DNA from: Arthrobacter ramosus
GTDB taxonomy: Bacteria; Actinomycetota; Actinomycetes; Actinomycetales; Micrococcaceae
Length of the DNA stretch: 64,000 nucleotides
Direction: 5' to 3'
Assembly (NCBI RefSeq): GCF_039535095.1
Contig: NZ_BAAAWN010000001.1
Span: 2,976,001 to 3,040,000 of the forward strand
Part shown: positions 26,091 through 33,687 of the stretch, piece by piece
How the letters are laid out: each line of letters starts with the position of its first letter
Position numbering within the stretch: the stretch's first letter is position 1
Translations under genes and position numbers: made by a program
The notes under the pieces: generated by a model
Told to the model about the DNA's origin: nothing
What the model saw: the letters and a program-made list of their open reading frames with translations, nothing else
The model's database searches: none

Positions 26091-27704
26091 CTAGTAGGCG
26101 AATGCCAGGACGTCGTCGCTGTCGCCGGGCTGGCCCGGGGCGCCCGGGGTTCCGCCGTCGTCGTCCTTCTTTTCTTTTTTCTCGCCGTGGCGGGCTTCGG
26201 CGAGCTCCGGCATCGCGGACATCACACCGCCGCGGGCGTATTTGACCAGCAGGCGGACTTCCACCACCAGCAGAACCGCGTAGATGGAGGCCAACACGAC
26301 AAGCGAGGTGATGAGCTCGGCGGCGGAGACGCCTGGTGAGACGGCCGCGGCCGTGAACATGAACACTTGGTCCACGCCGCTGGCATCAGGATTGGGCGCG
26401 ACGACGAACGGTTGGCGGCCCATTTCGGTGAAGATCCAGCCGGCGGCGTTGGCGCCGAAGGGAGCCAGGATGCCGAACACTGCCAGGCGCATGATCCAGC
26501 GGGATTGCGGGACCATGCCCTTGCGGGTGACCCATAGGGCAAGCAATGCGGCAAAGGCAGCGATCCCGCCGAAGCCGATCATCATACGGAAGCCCCAGTA
26601 GGTCACTTCCATGACGGGTACGTACTGGATTTCCTGGCCTGCCCGATCGCCGTACAGGGGATTGTTCGGCAAGTGGGTGCCGTACTTGGCCTTGTACTCG
26701 TCGAGGAGGCTGTTGACGCCCTTCACTTCCGTGTTGAAATCGCCCTTGGCCAGGAAGGAGAGGATGCCGGGGACCTCGATCACGGCCACGATGTCGTTGC
26801 AGCTCTTGGACCCGAGGTTGCCGACGCTCAGCACGGAGAATCCGGTGCCGTCGTGGCAGGCAGCCTCAGCGGCGGCCATCTTCATGGGCTGTTGTTCGAA
26901 CATCAGCTTGCCCTGCAAATCGCCCGTGAAGGCGGTGCCGGCGAAAGAGATCATGGCGACGACGGCGCCGATCCGCAGGGAGTTGATCCACACCTTGTAG
27001 TCGGCCTTGTCCCGCCCGGGGATGTCGGCTTCGCCGGCGATGGCCCGGCCGTCGGCTCCGACGGTGTCAATGCCATCGTGGCGGCGGCGCCAGAGGTGGT
27101 ACCAGGCGATGCCCAGAAGGAACGCACCGGCGACGGCCAGCGCGCCGAAGAGCGTGTGGGGTACGGCCACCATGGCGGTGTTGTTGGTGAAGACTGCCCA
27201 GGCGTCGGTCATGACGGGACGCCCGTTGACCATCGTGACGCCGACGGGGTGCTGCATCCAGGAGTTGGCAACAATGATGAAGTAGGCAGAGAAGACCGAG
27301 CCGATCACGGCGATCCAGAGGCACGCGAGGTGGACGCCGCGCTTGAGTTGCTTCCAGCCGAAGATCCAGAGCCCCAGGAAGGTCGATTCCACGAAGAACG
27401 CCAGAAGCGCTTCCAAAGCCAGGGGCGCGCCGAACACGTCGCCGACGAATCGGCTGTATTCGCTCCAGGCCATGCCGAATTGGAATTCCTGCACGATACC
27501 CGTGGCCACGCCCATGATGAAGTTGATGAGGAAGAGCTTGCCCCAGAACTTGGTCATCCGCAGGTATTCAACTTTGCCCGTACGGTACCAGAGGGTCTGG
27601 ATGACGGCCACGACAAGCCCCAGCCCGATGGTCAGCGGCACCATCATGAAGTGGTAGACCGTGGTGATTCCAAATTGCCAGCGTGCGATTTCCAAGGCGT
27701 CCAT
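26091..27704 (-). CDS. cydA: Cytochrome bd oxidase subunit I
   Basis: Heme b558/b595/d-binding quinol oxidase subunit, 537 residues. Visible landmarks: the N-terminal histidine in ALEIARWQFGITTVYHFMM, the GRQP-type region EMGRQPFVV, and VPVMEVTYWGFRMMIGFGG carrying the methionine ligand region. The Q-loop is of the short type. The C-terminal tail is charged (HGEKKEKKDDD). ATG at 27704 is chosen (AAGGAC upstream); the longer frame to 27857 runs through operator sequence. It is the first gene of cydA-cydB-cydDC and probably repressed by the divergent BlaI-like protein via the palindromes at 27746-27787. Confidence 0.97.
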   Translation of the reverse strand: MDALEIARWQFGITTVYHFMMVPLTIGLGLVVAVIQTLWYRTGKVEYLRMTKFWGKLFLINFIMGVATGIVQEFQFGMAWSEYSRFVGDVFGAPLALEALLAFFVESTFLGLWIFGWKQLKRGVHLACLWIAVIGSVFSAYFIIVANSWMQHPVGVTMVNGRPVMTDAWAVFTNNTAMVAVPHTLFGALAVAGAFLLGIAWYHLWRRRHDGIDTVGADGRAIAGEADIPGRDKADYKVWINSLRIGAVVAMISFAGTAFTGDLQGKLMFEQQPMKMAAAEAACHDGTGFSVLSVGNLGSKSCNDIVAVIEVPGILSFLAKGDFNTEVKGVNSLLDEYKAKYGTHLPNNPLYGDRAGQEIQYVPVMEVTYWGFRMMIGFGGIAAFAALLALWVTRKGMVPQSRWIMRLAVFGILAPFGANAAGWIFTEMGRQPFVVAPNPDASGVDQVFMFTAAAVSPGVSAAELITSLVVLASIYAVLLVVEVRLLVKYARGGVMSAMPELAEARHGEKKEKKDDDGGTPGAPGQPGDSDDVLAFAY

Positions 27705-27745
27705 GGCTGTCCTTATTGTCCCGACGCCCGCTTGCGGCGTCCTTT

Positions 27746-27762
27746 TTCTACGTTGCGTAGAA
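27746..27762. promoter_or_regulatory. BlaI-type operator candidate, box 1 (cydA-proximal)
   Basis: TTCTACGTTGCGTAGAA is a 17-bp palindrome with 7-bp perfect arms, 42 bp upstream of the cydA ATG. Its centre is 25 bp from the centre of box 2. Confidence 0.75.
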
Positions 27763-27770
27763 CTGACTTC

Positions 27771-27787
27771 TTCTACACAGTGTAGAA
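27771..27787. promoter_or_regulatory. BlaI-type operator candidate, box 2
   Basis: TTCTACACAGTGTAGAA is a 17-bp perfect palindrome (8-bp arms, one central base). With box 1 it forms a pair that could hold two repressor dimers over the cydA promoter. Confidence 0.75.
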
Positions 27788-27858
27788 CAAACCCCTGCGA
27801 TCTGCTCACCACTCTTCCAGTGGCGTCACAGTGCCGCAAGGACACGGCGCGCCGCATG

Positions 27859-27875
27859 TTCTACCTCACGTAGAA
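27859..27875. promoter_or_regulatory. BlaI-type operator candidate, box 3 (blaI-proximal)
   Basis: TTCTACCTCACGTAGAA has the same TTCTAC-N5-GTAGAA layout as boxes 1 and 2. Its right arm overlaps TAGAAT (27871-27876), a good -10 for the rightward blaI gene, which suits autorepression. Confidence 0.75.
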
Positions 27876-27977
27876 TCGCCGCCTGAAAAGCGGTAGATTG
27901 ATGGTGGAATGTTGGATCATCGCACTTCCCCCGGCCCATGCGGCGGGCAGGGAAGTGCGGAAAGTAGGGATGCATTG

Positions 27978-28364
27978 ATGGCAAGTCTTGGCGAACTGGA
28001 ACGGGCGGTCATGGATCTCCTTTGGGCGGGCCAGGAGGCTGCGACAGCCAACAAACTTCGTGATCTGCTGGCGCAGGATTCTGCCGCCACGGATGGCATT
28101 GCAGGACACCAGGGCAAGGACCTCGCAGTCACCACGGTGCTGACAGTCTTATCCCGCCTTGAGAAGAAGGGCCTCGTGGAGCGCGAACGCGGCACCCGCC
28201 CGCACCGCTACCAGGCTGTTTCGAGCCGCGCAGACCACACGGCGGACCTCATGCATGAGGCCCTGGGCTCTGCCCCGGACCGCGAAGCCGTGCTGGCGCG
28301 GTTCATCGGTTCCGTGAGCGAGAGTGAAGCTGCCACGCTGCGCAAGCTGCTCGGCAAAAACTAA
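27978..28364 (+). CDS. BlaI/MecI/CopY-family transcriptional repressor
   Basis: 128-residue winged-helix repressor: LGELERAVMDLLWAGQEAATANKLRDLL, then VTTVLTVLSRLEKKGLVERERGTRPHRYQAV, then a dimerisation helix (SVSESEAATLRKLLGK). In the family, dimers bind short palindromes and are inactivated when a partner BlaR1-type protease acts. ATG at 27978 is chosen because AGTAGGGA precedes it and the domain starts there; the upstream frame to 27909 is not family-like. It is followed after 6 bp by the M56 protease gene and divergent from cydA. The three palindromes between imply control of cydABDC and of itself; that target is inference. Confidence 0.93.
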   Translation: MASLGELERAVMDLLWAGQEAATANKLRDLLAQDSAATDGIAGHQGKDLAVTTVLTVLSRLEKKGLVERERGTRPHRYQAVSSRADHTADLMHEALGSAPDREAVLARFIGSVSESEAATLRKLLGKN

Positions 28365-28370
28365 GCACCC

Positions 28371-29363
28371 ATGTTCTGGACCTCATATTTTCTGGCGGTC
28401 CTTGCTTTGGTGCTGGCCTGGCCGGTCCCTGTCCTCCTTTCGCGCGCCGAATGGCCGTCACGCGCGCCGTTCATGGCCATGGTCCTCTGGCAAGCCATCG
28501 CACTAGCCGGTGGCTTGTCCATGATCGGGGCCATGCTCGTCTACGGGCTTGAGCCCATCGGAGACAACCTCATTGCGGGTCTGCGCTCCTTGGCCGGCAT
28601 GGTGCTTCACAACGAGCCCACCACGGCACTGGGCTTCTGGCACTTGTTCGCTTTGTCCGCCGCGGCGCTGCTGAGCGCCCATCTCGTCTTTACCCTGCTG
28701 CTTACCTACGTCAAGATCGAACGGCAGCGGCGGAGGCACCGCGAACTCCTCGCACTTCTGGCCTCACCGTCCAACGACGGCCCTGGCACCGTGGTCATCA
28801 ACCACGACTCGCCCGTTGCATACTGCTTACCGGGCGGCGCAAGGTCAGTGACCGTCCTGTCCGACGGCCTCATGGCCGCCCTGGAGCCGGCCGAGTTGAG
28901 GGCCGTCCTCATCCACGAAAATGCCCATCTCTCCCAGCGCCACGACCTTCTCTTATGGGCCTTCGCGGCATGGCGCCAGGCACTGCCCTGGTTCCCCACC
29001 ACGCGACTCGCCCAGGTTGCGGTCAACTCCCTGATCGAAATGCTGGCCGACGATGTGGCCCTGCGCAGCGAGAGCAAGGGAACGCTCATCAAGGCGATCG
29101 CGATCGTGGCCAGCGGCTCCGCCCGTCCTGTGGAGCAATTCGCCCCTTCCGGAACAAGCGAGCGGGACTCTTCCCCCGAAGACAGCACCTTGAGCGGGAC
29201 CGGCGGTGCCGACTCACCGCGTACGACGGCGTCGCGCGTCAGCCGGCTGCTCTCACCCAAGCCGCCACTTCCGGCAGCTCAGCGCGCTTTGGTGCTCGCG
29301 GCATCGGCCATGTTGCTCGCGGTGCCGACAGGCCTGCTGATTGTGCCGGGTTTGCTGGGCTGA
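28371..29363 (+). CDS. M56-family (BlaR1-like) membrane zinc metalloprotease
   Basis: 330-residue membrane protease, likely partner of the adjacent BlaI repressor. Hydrophobic segments lie at about residues 5-22, 33-60, 80-112 and at the C-terminus (RALVLAASAMLLAVPTGLLIV). The zinc motif HENAH (HEXXH, from about residue 182) is followed by the third-ligand region EMLADDVAL. Unlike true BlaR1/MecR1 it lacks the ~250-residue extracellular penicillin-binding sensor domain, so it should not sense beta-lactams that way. It may respond to a membrane, redox or respiratory signal. The stop-to-start gap to the repressor gene is 6 bp. Confidence 0.9.
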   Translation: MFWTSYFLAVLALVLAWPVPVLLSRAEWPSRAPFMAMVLWQAIALAGGLSMIGAMLVYGLEPIGDNLIAGLRSLAGMVLHNEPTTALGFWHLFALSAAALLSAHLVFTLLLTYVKIERQRRRHRELLALLASPSNDGPGTVVINHDSPVAYCLPGGARSVTVLSDGLMAALEPAELRAVLIHENAHLSQRHDLLLWAFAAWRQALPWFPTTRLAQVAVNSLIEMLADDVALRSESKGTLIKAIAIVASGSARPVEQFAPSGTSERDSSPEDSTLSGTGGADSPRTTASRVSRLLSPKPPLPAAQRALVLAASAMLLAVPTGLLIVPGLLG

Positions 29364-29420
29364 GCGGGGTTGGATAGGCCTGACGGGCTCGATAGGCCCG
29401 CTGACCGCACCAACACTTGA

Positions 29421-31529
29421 TCAGGCGTCGATGCGTTCCCGGTCCAGGTCCGCTGCGCCGGCAATAATGAAGTCCTTGCGCGGGGCGACGTCCGATCCCA
29501 TCAGCAGGTCAAAGGTGTCCTCCGCCATCTTGGCGTTCTCAATCCCCACCTTGCGCAGGGTGCGATGGCGCGGATCCATGGTGGTCTCGGCGAGCTGCTC
29601 GGCGTCCATTTCACCCAGGCCCTTGTAGCGCTGGATCGGTTCCTTGTAGCGCTTGCCTTCCTTGGCGAGCCTGGCCAGCAGGACGTGCAGTTCGGCTTCC
29701 GAGTACGTGTAGATCATCTCGTTGGCCTTCTGGCCCGCGTTGATGACTTCCACCCGGTGAAGCGGCGGCACTGCCGCGTATACCCGGCCCTCGTCGATCA
29801 TCGGACGCATGTACCGGAAGAACAAGGTGAGCAGCAGTGTACGGATGTGCGCGCCGTCGACGTCTGCATCGGTCATCAGGATCACCTTGCCGTACCGGGC
29901 GGCGTCGATGTCGAAGCTCCGGCCCGAACCGGCACCCACTACCTGAATAAGGGCTGCGCACTCCGCGTTGGAGAGCATGTCCCCCACCGAGGCCTTCTGC
30001 ACGTTCAGGATCTTGCCACGGATCGGCAACAACGCTTGGAAGTCCGAGGACCGCGCCAGCTTGGCGGTGCCGAGCGCAGAGTCACCTTCCACGATGAACA
30101 GCTCGGAGCGTCCGACGTCGTCCGTCCGGCAATCTGCCAGCTTGGTGGGCATCGACGACGTTTCCAGCGCATTCTTCCGGCGCTGCGTTTCCTTGTGGAC
30201 GCGGGCCGAGATGCGGGACTTCATCTCGCTGACGATCTTCTCGAGCAGCAGTGCGGACTGGGCCTTGTCGTTGCGGTTCGCCGAGTTCAGGCGCGCAGTG
30301 ATTTCTTCCTCGACCACCTTGGCAACGATCGCCTTGACGGCCGAAGTGCCCAGGATTTCCTTGGTCTGGCCCTCGAATTGCGGCTCTGCCAAGCGGACCG
30401 TCAGCACCGCCGTCAGGCCGGCCAGGATGTCGTCCTTCTCAATCTTGTCGTTGCCCGCTTTGAGCTTGCGTGCGTTCGTTTCGACGGCCTTGCGGAAGGT
30501 CTTCAGGAGTGCCTGCTCGAAACCTGCCTGGTGCGTACCGCCCTTGGGCGTCGCGATGATGTTGACGAAGCTCCGCATGCTGGTTTCGTAGCCGATCCCC
30601 CAGCGCAGCGCGATGTCCACTTCACAGTCGCGTTCCACTTCGGCGATCTTGCTGTGCCCGTTTTCGTCAAGGACCGGAACAGTTTCCTTGAACTTGCCCG
30701 CACCGTGGAGCCGCCAAACATCAGTGACGCCCGAATCCGCGGCGAGGAAGTCGACGAACTCGGAAATGCCGCCGTCGTGATGGAAGACCTCTTGGTGCGG
30801 CCCGTTCTCTCCGGGGGTACCGGGGAGCCGGCGCTCGTCGCGCACCGTGAGCTTGAGGCCCGGAACCAGGAATGACGTTTGGCGGGCGCGCGCCGCAAGA
30901 TCCTCGAGGGAGAACTTCGCGTCCGGGGTGAAGATCTGCCGGTCTGCCCAGTAGCGTATGCGGGTACCGGTGACACCCCGCTTCGCTTTGCCCACGACGT
31001 CGAGCACCGAGTTCTCGACGAACGGTTCGAAGACCGACGTCGGGCTCGGCTTCGAGCCGGTGTCCTTGAATCGTCCGGGCTCGCCCCGGCGGAATGACAT
31101 CTGGTACGTCTTGCCGCCGCGGTCCACCTGCACGTCAAGACGGGCAGAAAGCGCGTTCACAACGGACGCGCCGACGCCGTGCAAACCGCCGGACGCCGTG
31201 TAGGAGCCGCCACCGAACTTTCCGCCCGCATGCAGTTTGGTGAAGACGACTTCGACCCCGGTGAGCCCGGTCTTGGGTTCCAGGTCCACGGGGATGCCGC
31301 GGCCGTCGTCGTGGATTTCCACCGAGTTGTCCGCGTGCAGGATGATCTGGATGTCATGCCCGAAGCCCGCCAGCGCTTCGTCCACAGAGTTGTCGATGAT
31401 CTCCCACAGGCAGTGCATGAGGCCGCGTGAGTCGGTGGAGCCGATGTACATACCCGGACGTTTGCGGACCGCCTCCAGGCCTTCCAAAACGGAAAGGTGC
31501 CGGGCGTTGTATTCAGAACTCGGTGCCAC
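29421..31529 (-). CDS. parE: DNA topoisomerase IV subunit B (GyrB/ParE family)
   Basis: ATPase/TOPRIM subunit. GHKL ATPase motifs: LWEIIDNSVDEAL, HDDGRGIPVD and GGLHGVGASVVNALS. TOPRIM: IVEGDSALGTAKLARSSDF and LMTDADVDGAHIRTLLLTL. The C-terminus has QRYKGLGEMDAEQL. EGDSALGTAK in place of the gyrase EGDSAGGSAK supports a ParE-type subunit partnering the subunit A at 16.9 kb. GTG at 31529 (702 residues, GAAGGAG ten bases upstream) is preferred. A TTG at 31565 is an alternative with AGGAG nine bases upstream. It is convergent with the M56 gene. Confidence 0.94.
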   Translation of the reverse strand: MAPSSEYNARHLSVLEGLEAVRKRPGMYIGSTDSRGLMHCLWEIIDNSVDEALAGFGHDIQIILHADNSVEIHDDGRGIPVDLEPKTGLTGVEVVFTKLHAGGKFGGGSYTASGGLHGVGASVVNALSARLDVQVDRGGKTYQMSFRRGEPGRFKDTGSKPSPTSVFEPFVENSVLDVVGKAKRGVTGTRIRYWADRQIFTPDAKFSLEDLAARARQTSFLVPGLKLTVRDERRLPGTPGENGPHQEVFHHDGGISEFVDFLAADSGVTDVWRLHGAGKFKETVPVLDENGHSKIAEVERDCEVDIALRWGIGYETSMRSFVNIIATPKGGTHQAGFEQALLKTFRKAVETNARKLKAGNDKIEKDDILAGLTAVLTVRLAEPQFEGQTKEILGTSAVKAIVAKVVEEEITARLNSANRNDKAQSALLLEKIVSEMKSRISARVHKETQRRKNALETSSMPTKLADCRTDDVGRSELFIVEGDSALGTAKLARSSDFQALLPIRGKILNVQKASVGDMLSNAECAALIQVVGAGSGRSFDIDAARYGKVILMTDADVDGAHIRTLLLTLFFRYMRPMIDEGRVYAAVPPLHRVEVINAGQKANEMIYTYSEAELHVLLARLAKEGKRYKEPIQRYKGLGEMDAEQLAETTMDPRHRTLRKVGIENAKMAEDTFDLLMGSDVAPRKDFIIAGAADLDRERIDA

Positions 31530-31751
31530 GGGCGGGGCGCTCCTTCGGGGGTATAACAGAGGCAAAAAACACTTCTCCTAGGCTAGCCGCCCCGGAGCCC
31601 GGACGAGAGCTGCCACTCCCAATCGTGCTGGACGCCACTTCCCGGTGTTACGCACATGTGATACGCGGACAGCGAACGTGACCCATCCTTGCCATGGTTT
31701 TGCTTCGAATGCTGGTTATATGGATACACAGAACTACTAAGGAGGCCGAAC

Positions 31752-31973
31752 ATGACAACAGCAGTTGCAGACCGCACACTCAATGCACTCGACCGGTGCG
31801 ACCGTTGCGGGGCCCAGGCATATGTCCGCGTTGTACTCGAGTCCTCCGGCGGTGAGCTGCTCTTCTGCGGCCACCACGCACGTGCAGTAGAGGCCACGCT
31901 GCGGCCGATGAGCTCGGACTGGCATGACGAGACGGCTCGCCTTCAGGAGAAGGAACCCGTCCTGGCCGACTAG
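31752..31973 (+). CDS. DUF7455 small zinc-ribbon-like protein
   Basis: 73-residue protein conserved in actinobacteria near sigA. The core DRCDRCGAQAYVRVVLESSGG plus LLFCGHHAR gives a CxxC...CxHH pattern that probably binds one zinc. ATG at 31752 is chosen because GGAGG lies 6 bases upstream and the family starts here; the open frame to 31689 includes promoter DNA. Divergent from parE; function unknown. Confidence 0.9.
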   Translation: MTTAVADRTLNALDRCDRCGAQAYVRVVLESSGGELLFCGHHARAVEATLRPMSSDWHDETARLQEKEPVLAD

Positions 31974-32008
31974 CCATCAACGGCTGGCCCAGCGGCCCGG
32001 CTGACAAA

Positions 32009-32040
32009 ATTTCATAGAGACAGCATTTCATAGAGACAGC
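32009..32040 (+). repeat. Perfect 16-bp tandem duplication
   Basis: ATTTCATAGAGACAGC occurs twice head to tail. It lies just after the DUF7455 gene and abuts the terminator stem. Confidence 0.9.
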
Positions 32041-32068
32041 GGCCCCCTCCGGACGGAGGGGGCCGCTG
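32037..32068 (+). terminator. Hairpin terminator after DUF7455 gene
   Basis: A 14-bp perfect G+C-rich stem (CAGCGGCCCCCTCC with GGAGGGGGCCGCTG) with a GGAC loop lies between the convergent DUF7455 and paiB genes. Little T tract follows on either strand. Confidence 0.6.
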
Positions 32069-32070
32069 CG

Positions 32071-32697
32071 TTAACTTCCCTGCCTGGCCCGGGCTACATC
32101 GGCAGCAATCTCCCTGTGCCCTTGGGCATCAAGCCCGGCCACGACCCCGTCAATGTCCTTGTCGGGCCGGTTCTGGCTCAGTTTGGCCTTTGCTTCGATA
32201 CGGGTGATGACCAACTCGATGCCAACGATCGCACGCAACTGGCCGGAAACATAGCGCTCCGGTGCGTCGTCCACGGACCACGGCCGCTCGGAACGGGCTT
32301 CGTTGAGCTTGGTCAGCTGCCTGACATGGTTCCCAAGCCACGCGGCATCGTCATGGACAGCGAGCTTGCCGTAGACGTGCGCGGTGGAGTAGTTCCACGT
32401 CGGGACGACGCGCCCGTGCTCTGCCTTCGATGCGTACCAGGAGGGCGAAATGTAGGCGTCCGCGCCCTGGATGATCACGAGTGACTCTCCGATCGCCGGC
32501 TCCGACCATTGGGAGTTGGTTCGGGCGAGGTGTCCGTGGAGCGCGCCGTGTTCGCCGATCGATGGATCGTAGATGAGCGGCAGGAAGGTCGCCAGCAGGC
32601 CGTGCGACGTCATGGTGACTAGATTCGCCGCACTTGGCCGCGTCAGGAGGTCGTGGATTACGTCGGGACCGGCCGCGAAATGCGCTGGGATGTACAT
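32071..32697 (-). CDS. paiB: PaiB-family FMN-binding negative regulator
   Basis: 208-residue split-barrel flavin-binding-fold protein. It begins MYIPAHFAAGPDVIHDLLTR and contains LVTMTSHGLLATFLPLIYD, LHGHLARTNSQW, SPSWYASKAEHGRVVPTWNYSTAHVYGKL and the C-terminal AKLSQNRPDKDIDGVVAGL, all typical of PaiB. In Bacillus PaiB acts with PaiA in repression of sporulation/protease genes; elsewhere the role is unclear. ATG at 32697 is chosen (AGGAAGAA upstream); the longer frame reads into the EamA gene. It lies 50 bp after the EamA gene, so it is probably in the same transcript. Confidence 0.92.
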   Translation of the reverse strand: MYIPAHFAAGPDVIHDLLTRPSAANLVTMTSHGLLATFLPLIYDPSIGEHGALHGHLARTNSQWSEPAIGESLVIIQGADAYISPSWYASKAEHGRVVPTWNYSTAHVYGKLAVHDDAAWLGNHVRQLTKLNEARSERPWSVDDAPERYVSGQLRAIVGIELVITRIEAKAKLSQNRPDKDIDGVVAGLDAQGHREIAADVARARQGS

Positions 32698-32747
32698 GGT
32701 TCTGTTCTTCCTGTCTTGGGACGGCAGTCTTGGTGTTCTGTTGGTCT

Positions 32748-33650
32748 TCAGCGGCCCGGTTCCGGGCGCTGCGGATTGAGCCGGACCCGGACGGCGACGC
32801 CGGCGCAGACGATGACGGCCAGCCCACCGACAATCGTGGTCCAGCCCAGGGATTCGCCGAGCAGCAGTCCTGCCCAGCAAATGCTCAGCACGGGCTGGAT
32901 GAGTTGTACCTGGCTGACCTTGGCCATGGGTCCAATGGCGAGGCCCCGATACCAGGCGAAGAAGCCAAAGAACATGCTGACGACTCCGAGGTATGCAAAA
33001 GCAGCCCACTGGCCCGGTGAGGCTGACGGCGGCTGCTGGGCCAAGGAGAGCGCAGCCAGGCCTGCCATCAGCGGCAATGCCAGGATGAGCGCCCACGATA
33101 CGGTCTGCCATGCGCCGAGTTCGCGGGCGAGCAGGCCGCCTTCTGCGTAACCGATTGCCGCAGCAATGACAGCTCCGAGGAGCAGCACATCCGCCCGGTC
33201 AAGTTGCCCGAACCCACCGGACTGCGCGAATGCGAATGCGATGGCCGCAACGGCGCCTACGGCTGTGACCAGCCAGAAGGCGACAGGCGGATGCTCGCGT
33301 CCGCGGAGCACTGCGGCTGTTGCCGTTGCTGCCGGCAACAGGGCGATGACGACGGCACCGTGGCTGGCCGGCGCCGTCGTGAGTGCGAACGAGGTGAGCA
33401 AGGGGAAACCAACAACAATCCCGGCGGCAACCACGGCAAGGCGCGCCCATTGCCTGCCTCGAGGAAGGCGCTGCCTCGTGAGCGAGAGGGCGATTGCCGC
33501 GAGTATCGCCGCGACGACGGCACGGCCGGAGCCGATGAACAGGGGCGACAGGCCACCAACCGCCATCCGGGTGAGGGGAACGGTGAACGAGAACGCAGCT
33601 ACTCCAAGGAGGCCCCACCACAGGCCCGTTGCCGAGCGGGACGGTATCAC
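32748..33650 (-). CDS. EamA/DMT-family transporter
   Basis: 300-residue drug/metabolite exporter with ten hydrophobic helices as two EamA repeats (first from LWWGLLGVAAFSFTVPLTR, second from ADVLLLGAVIAAAIGYAEGG). It exports an unknown small metabolite. GTG at 33650 is chosen. GATAAT lies exactly 7 bp upstream, so the GTG coincides with the expected transcription start. The alternative ATG at 33689 would overlap the start codon of the divergent MocR gene and read through the promoter. It is divergent from a MocR regulator, a common pairing. Confidence 0.85.
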   Translation of the reverse strand: MIPSRSATGLWWGLLGVAAFSFTVPLTRMAVGGLSPLFIGSGRAVVAAILAAIALSLTRQRLPRGRQWARLAVVAAGIVVGFPLLTSFALTTAPASHGAVVIALLPAATATAAVLRGREHPPVAFWLVTAVGAVAAIAFAFAQSGGFGQLDRADVLLLGAVIAAAIGYAEGGLLARELGAWQTVSWALILALPLMAGLAALSLAQQPPSASPGQWAAFAYLGVVSMFFGFFAWYRGLAIGPMAKVSQVQLIQPVLSICWAGLLLGESLGWTTIVGGLAVIVCAGVAVRVRLNPQRPEPGR

Positions 33651-33664
33651 TGGGCGAATTATCG

Positions 33665-33678
33665 TAGTAGCGCTACTA
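33665..33678. promoter_or_regulatory. MocR operator candidate: perfect 14-bp palindrome
   Basis: TAGTAGCGCTACTA lies between the -35 and -10 of the EamA promoter and overlaps the putative -10 TACTAT (33674-33679) of the MocR gene. A bound regulator could block or bend both promoters. Confidence 0.65.
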
Positions 33679-33679
33679 T
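33674..33679 (+). promoter_or_regulatory. -10 hexamer TACTAT of MocR gene (leaderless candidate)
   Basis: TACTAT lies 8 nt before the ATG at 33688. The intervening TGTCTCTC contains no ribosome-binding site. Confidence 0.45.
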
Positions 33680-33687
33680 TGTCTCTC

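Noticed and set aside
27705..27977. Rex (redox) operator upstream of cydA
   Set aside because: No TTGTGAA-N4-TTCACAA-like element; the only strong symmetry is the three TTCTAC palindromes.
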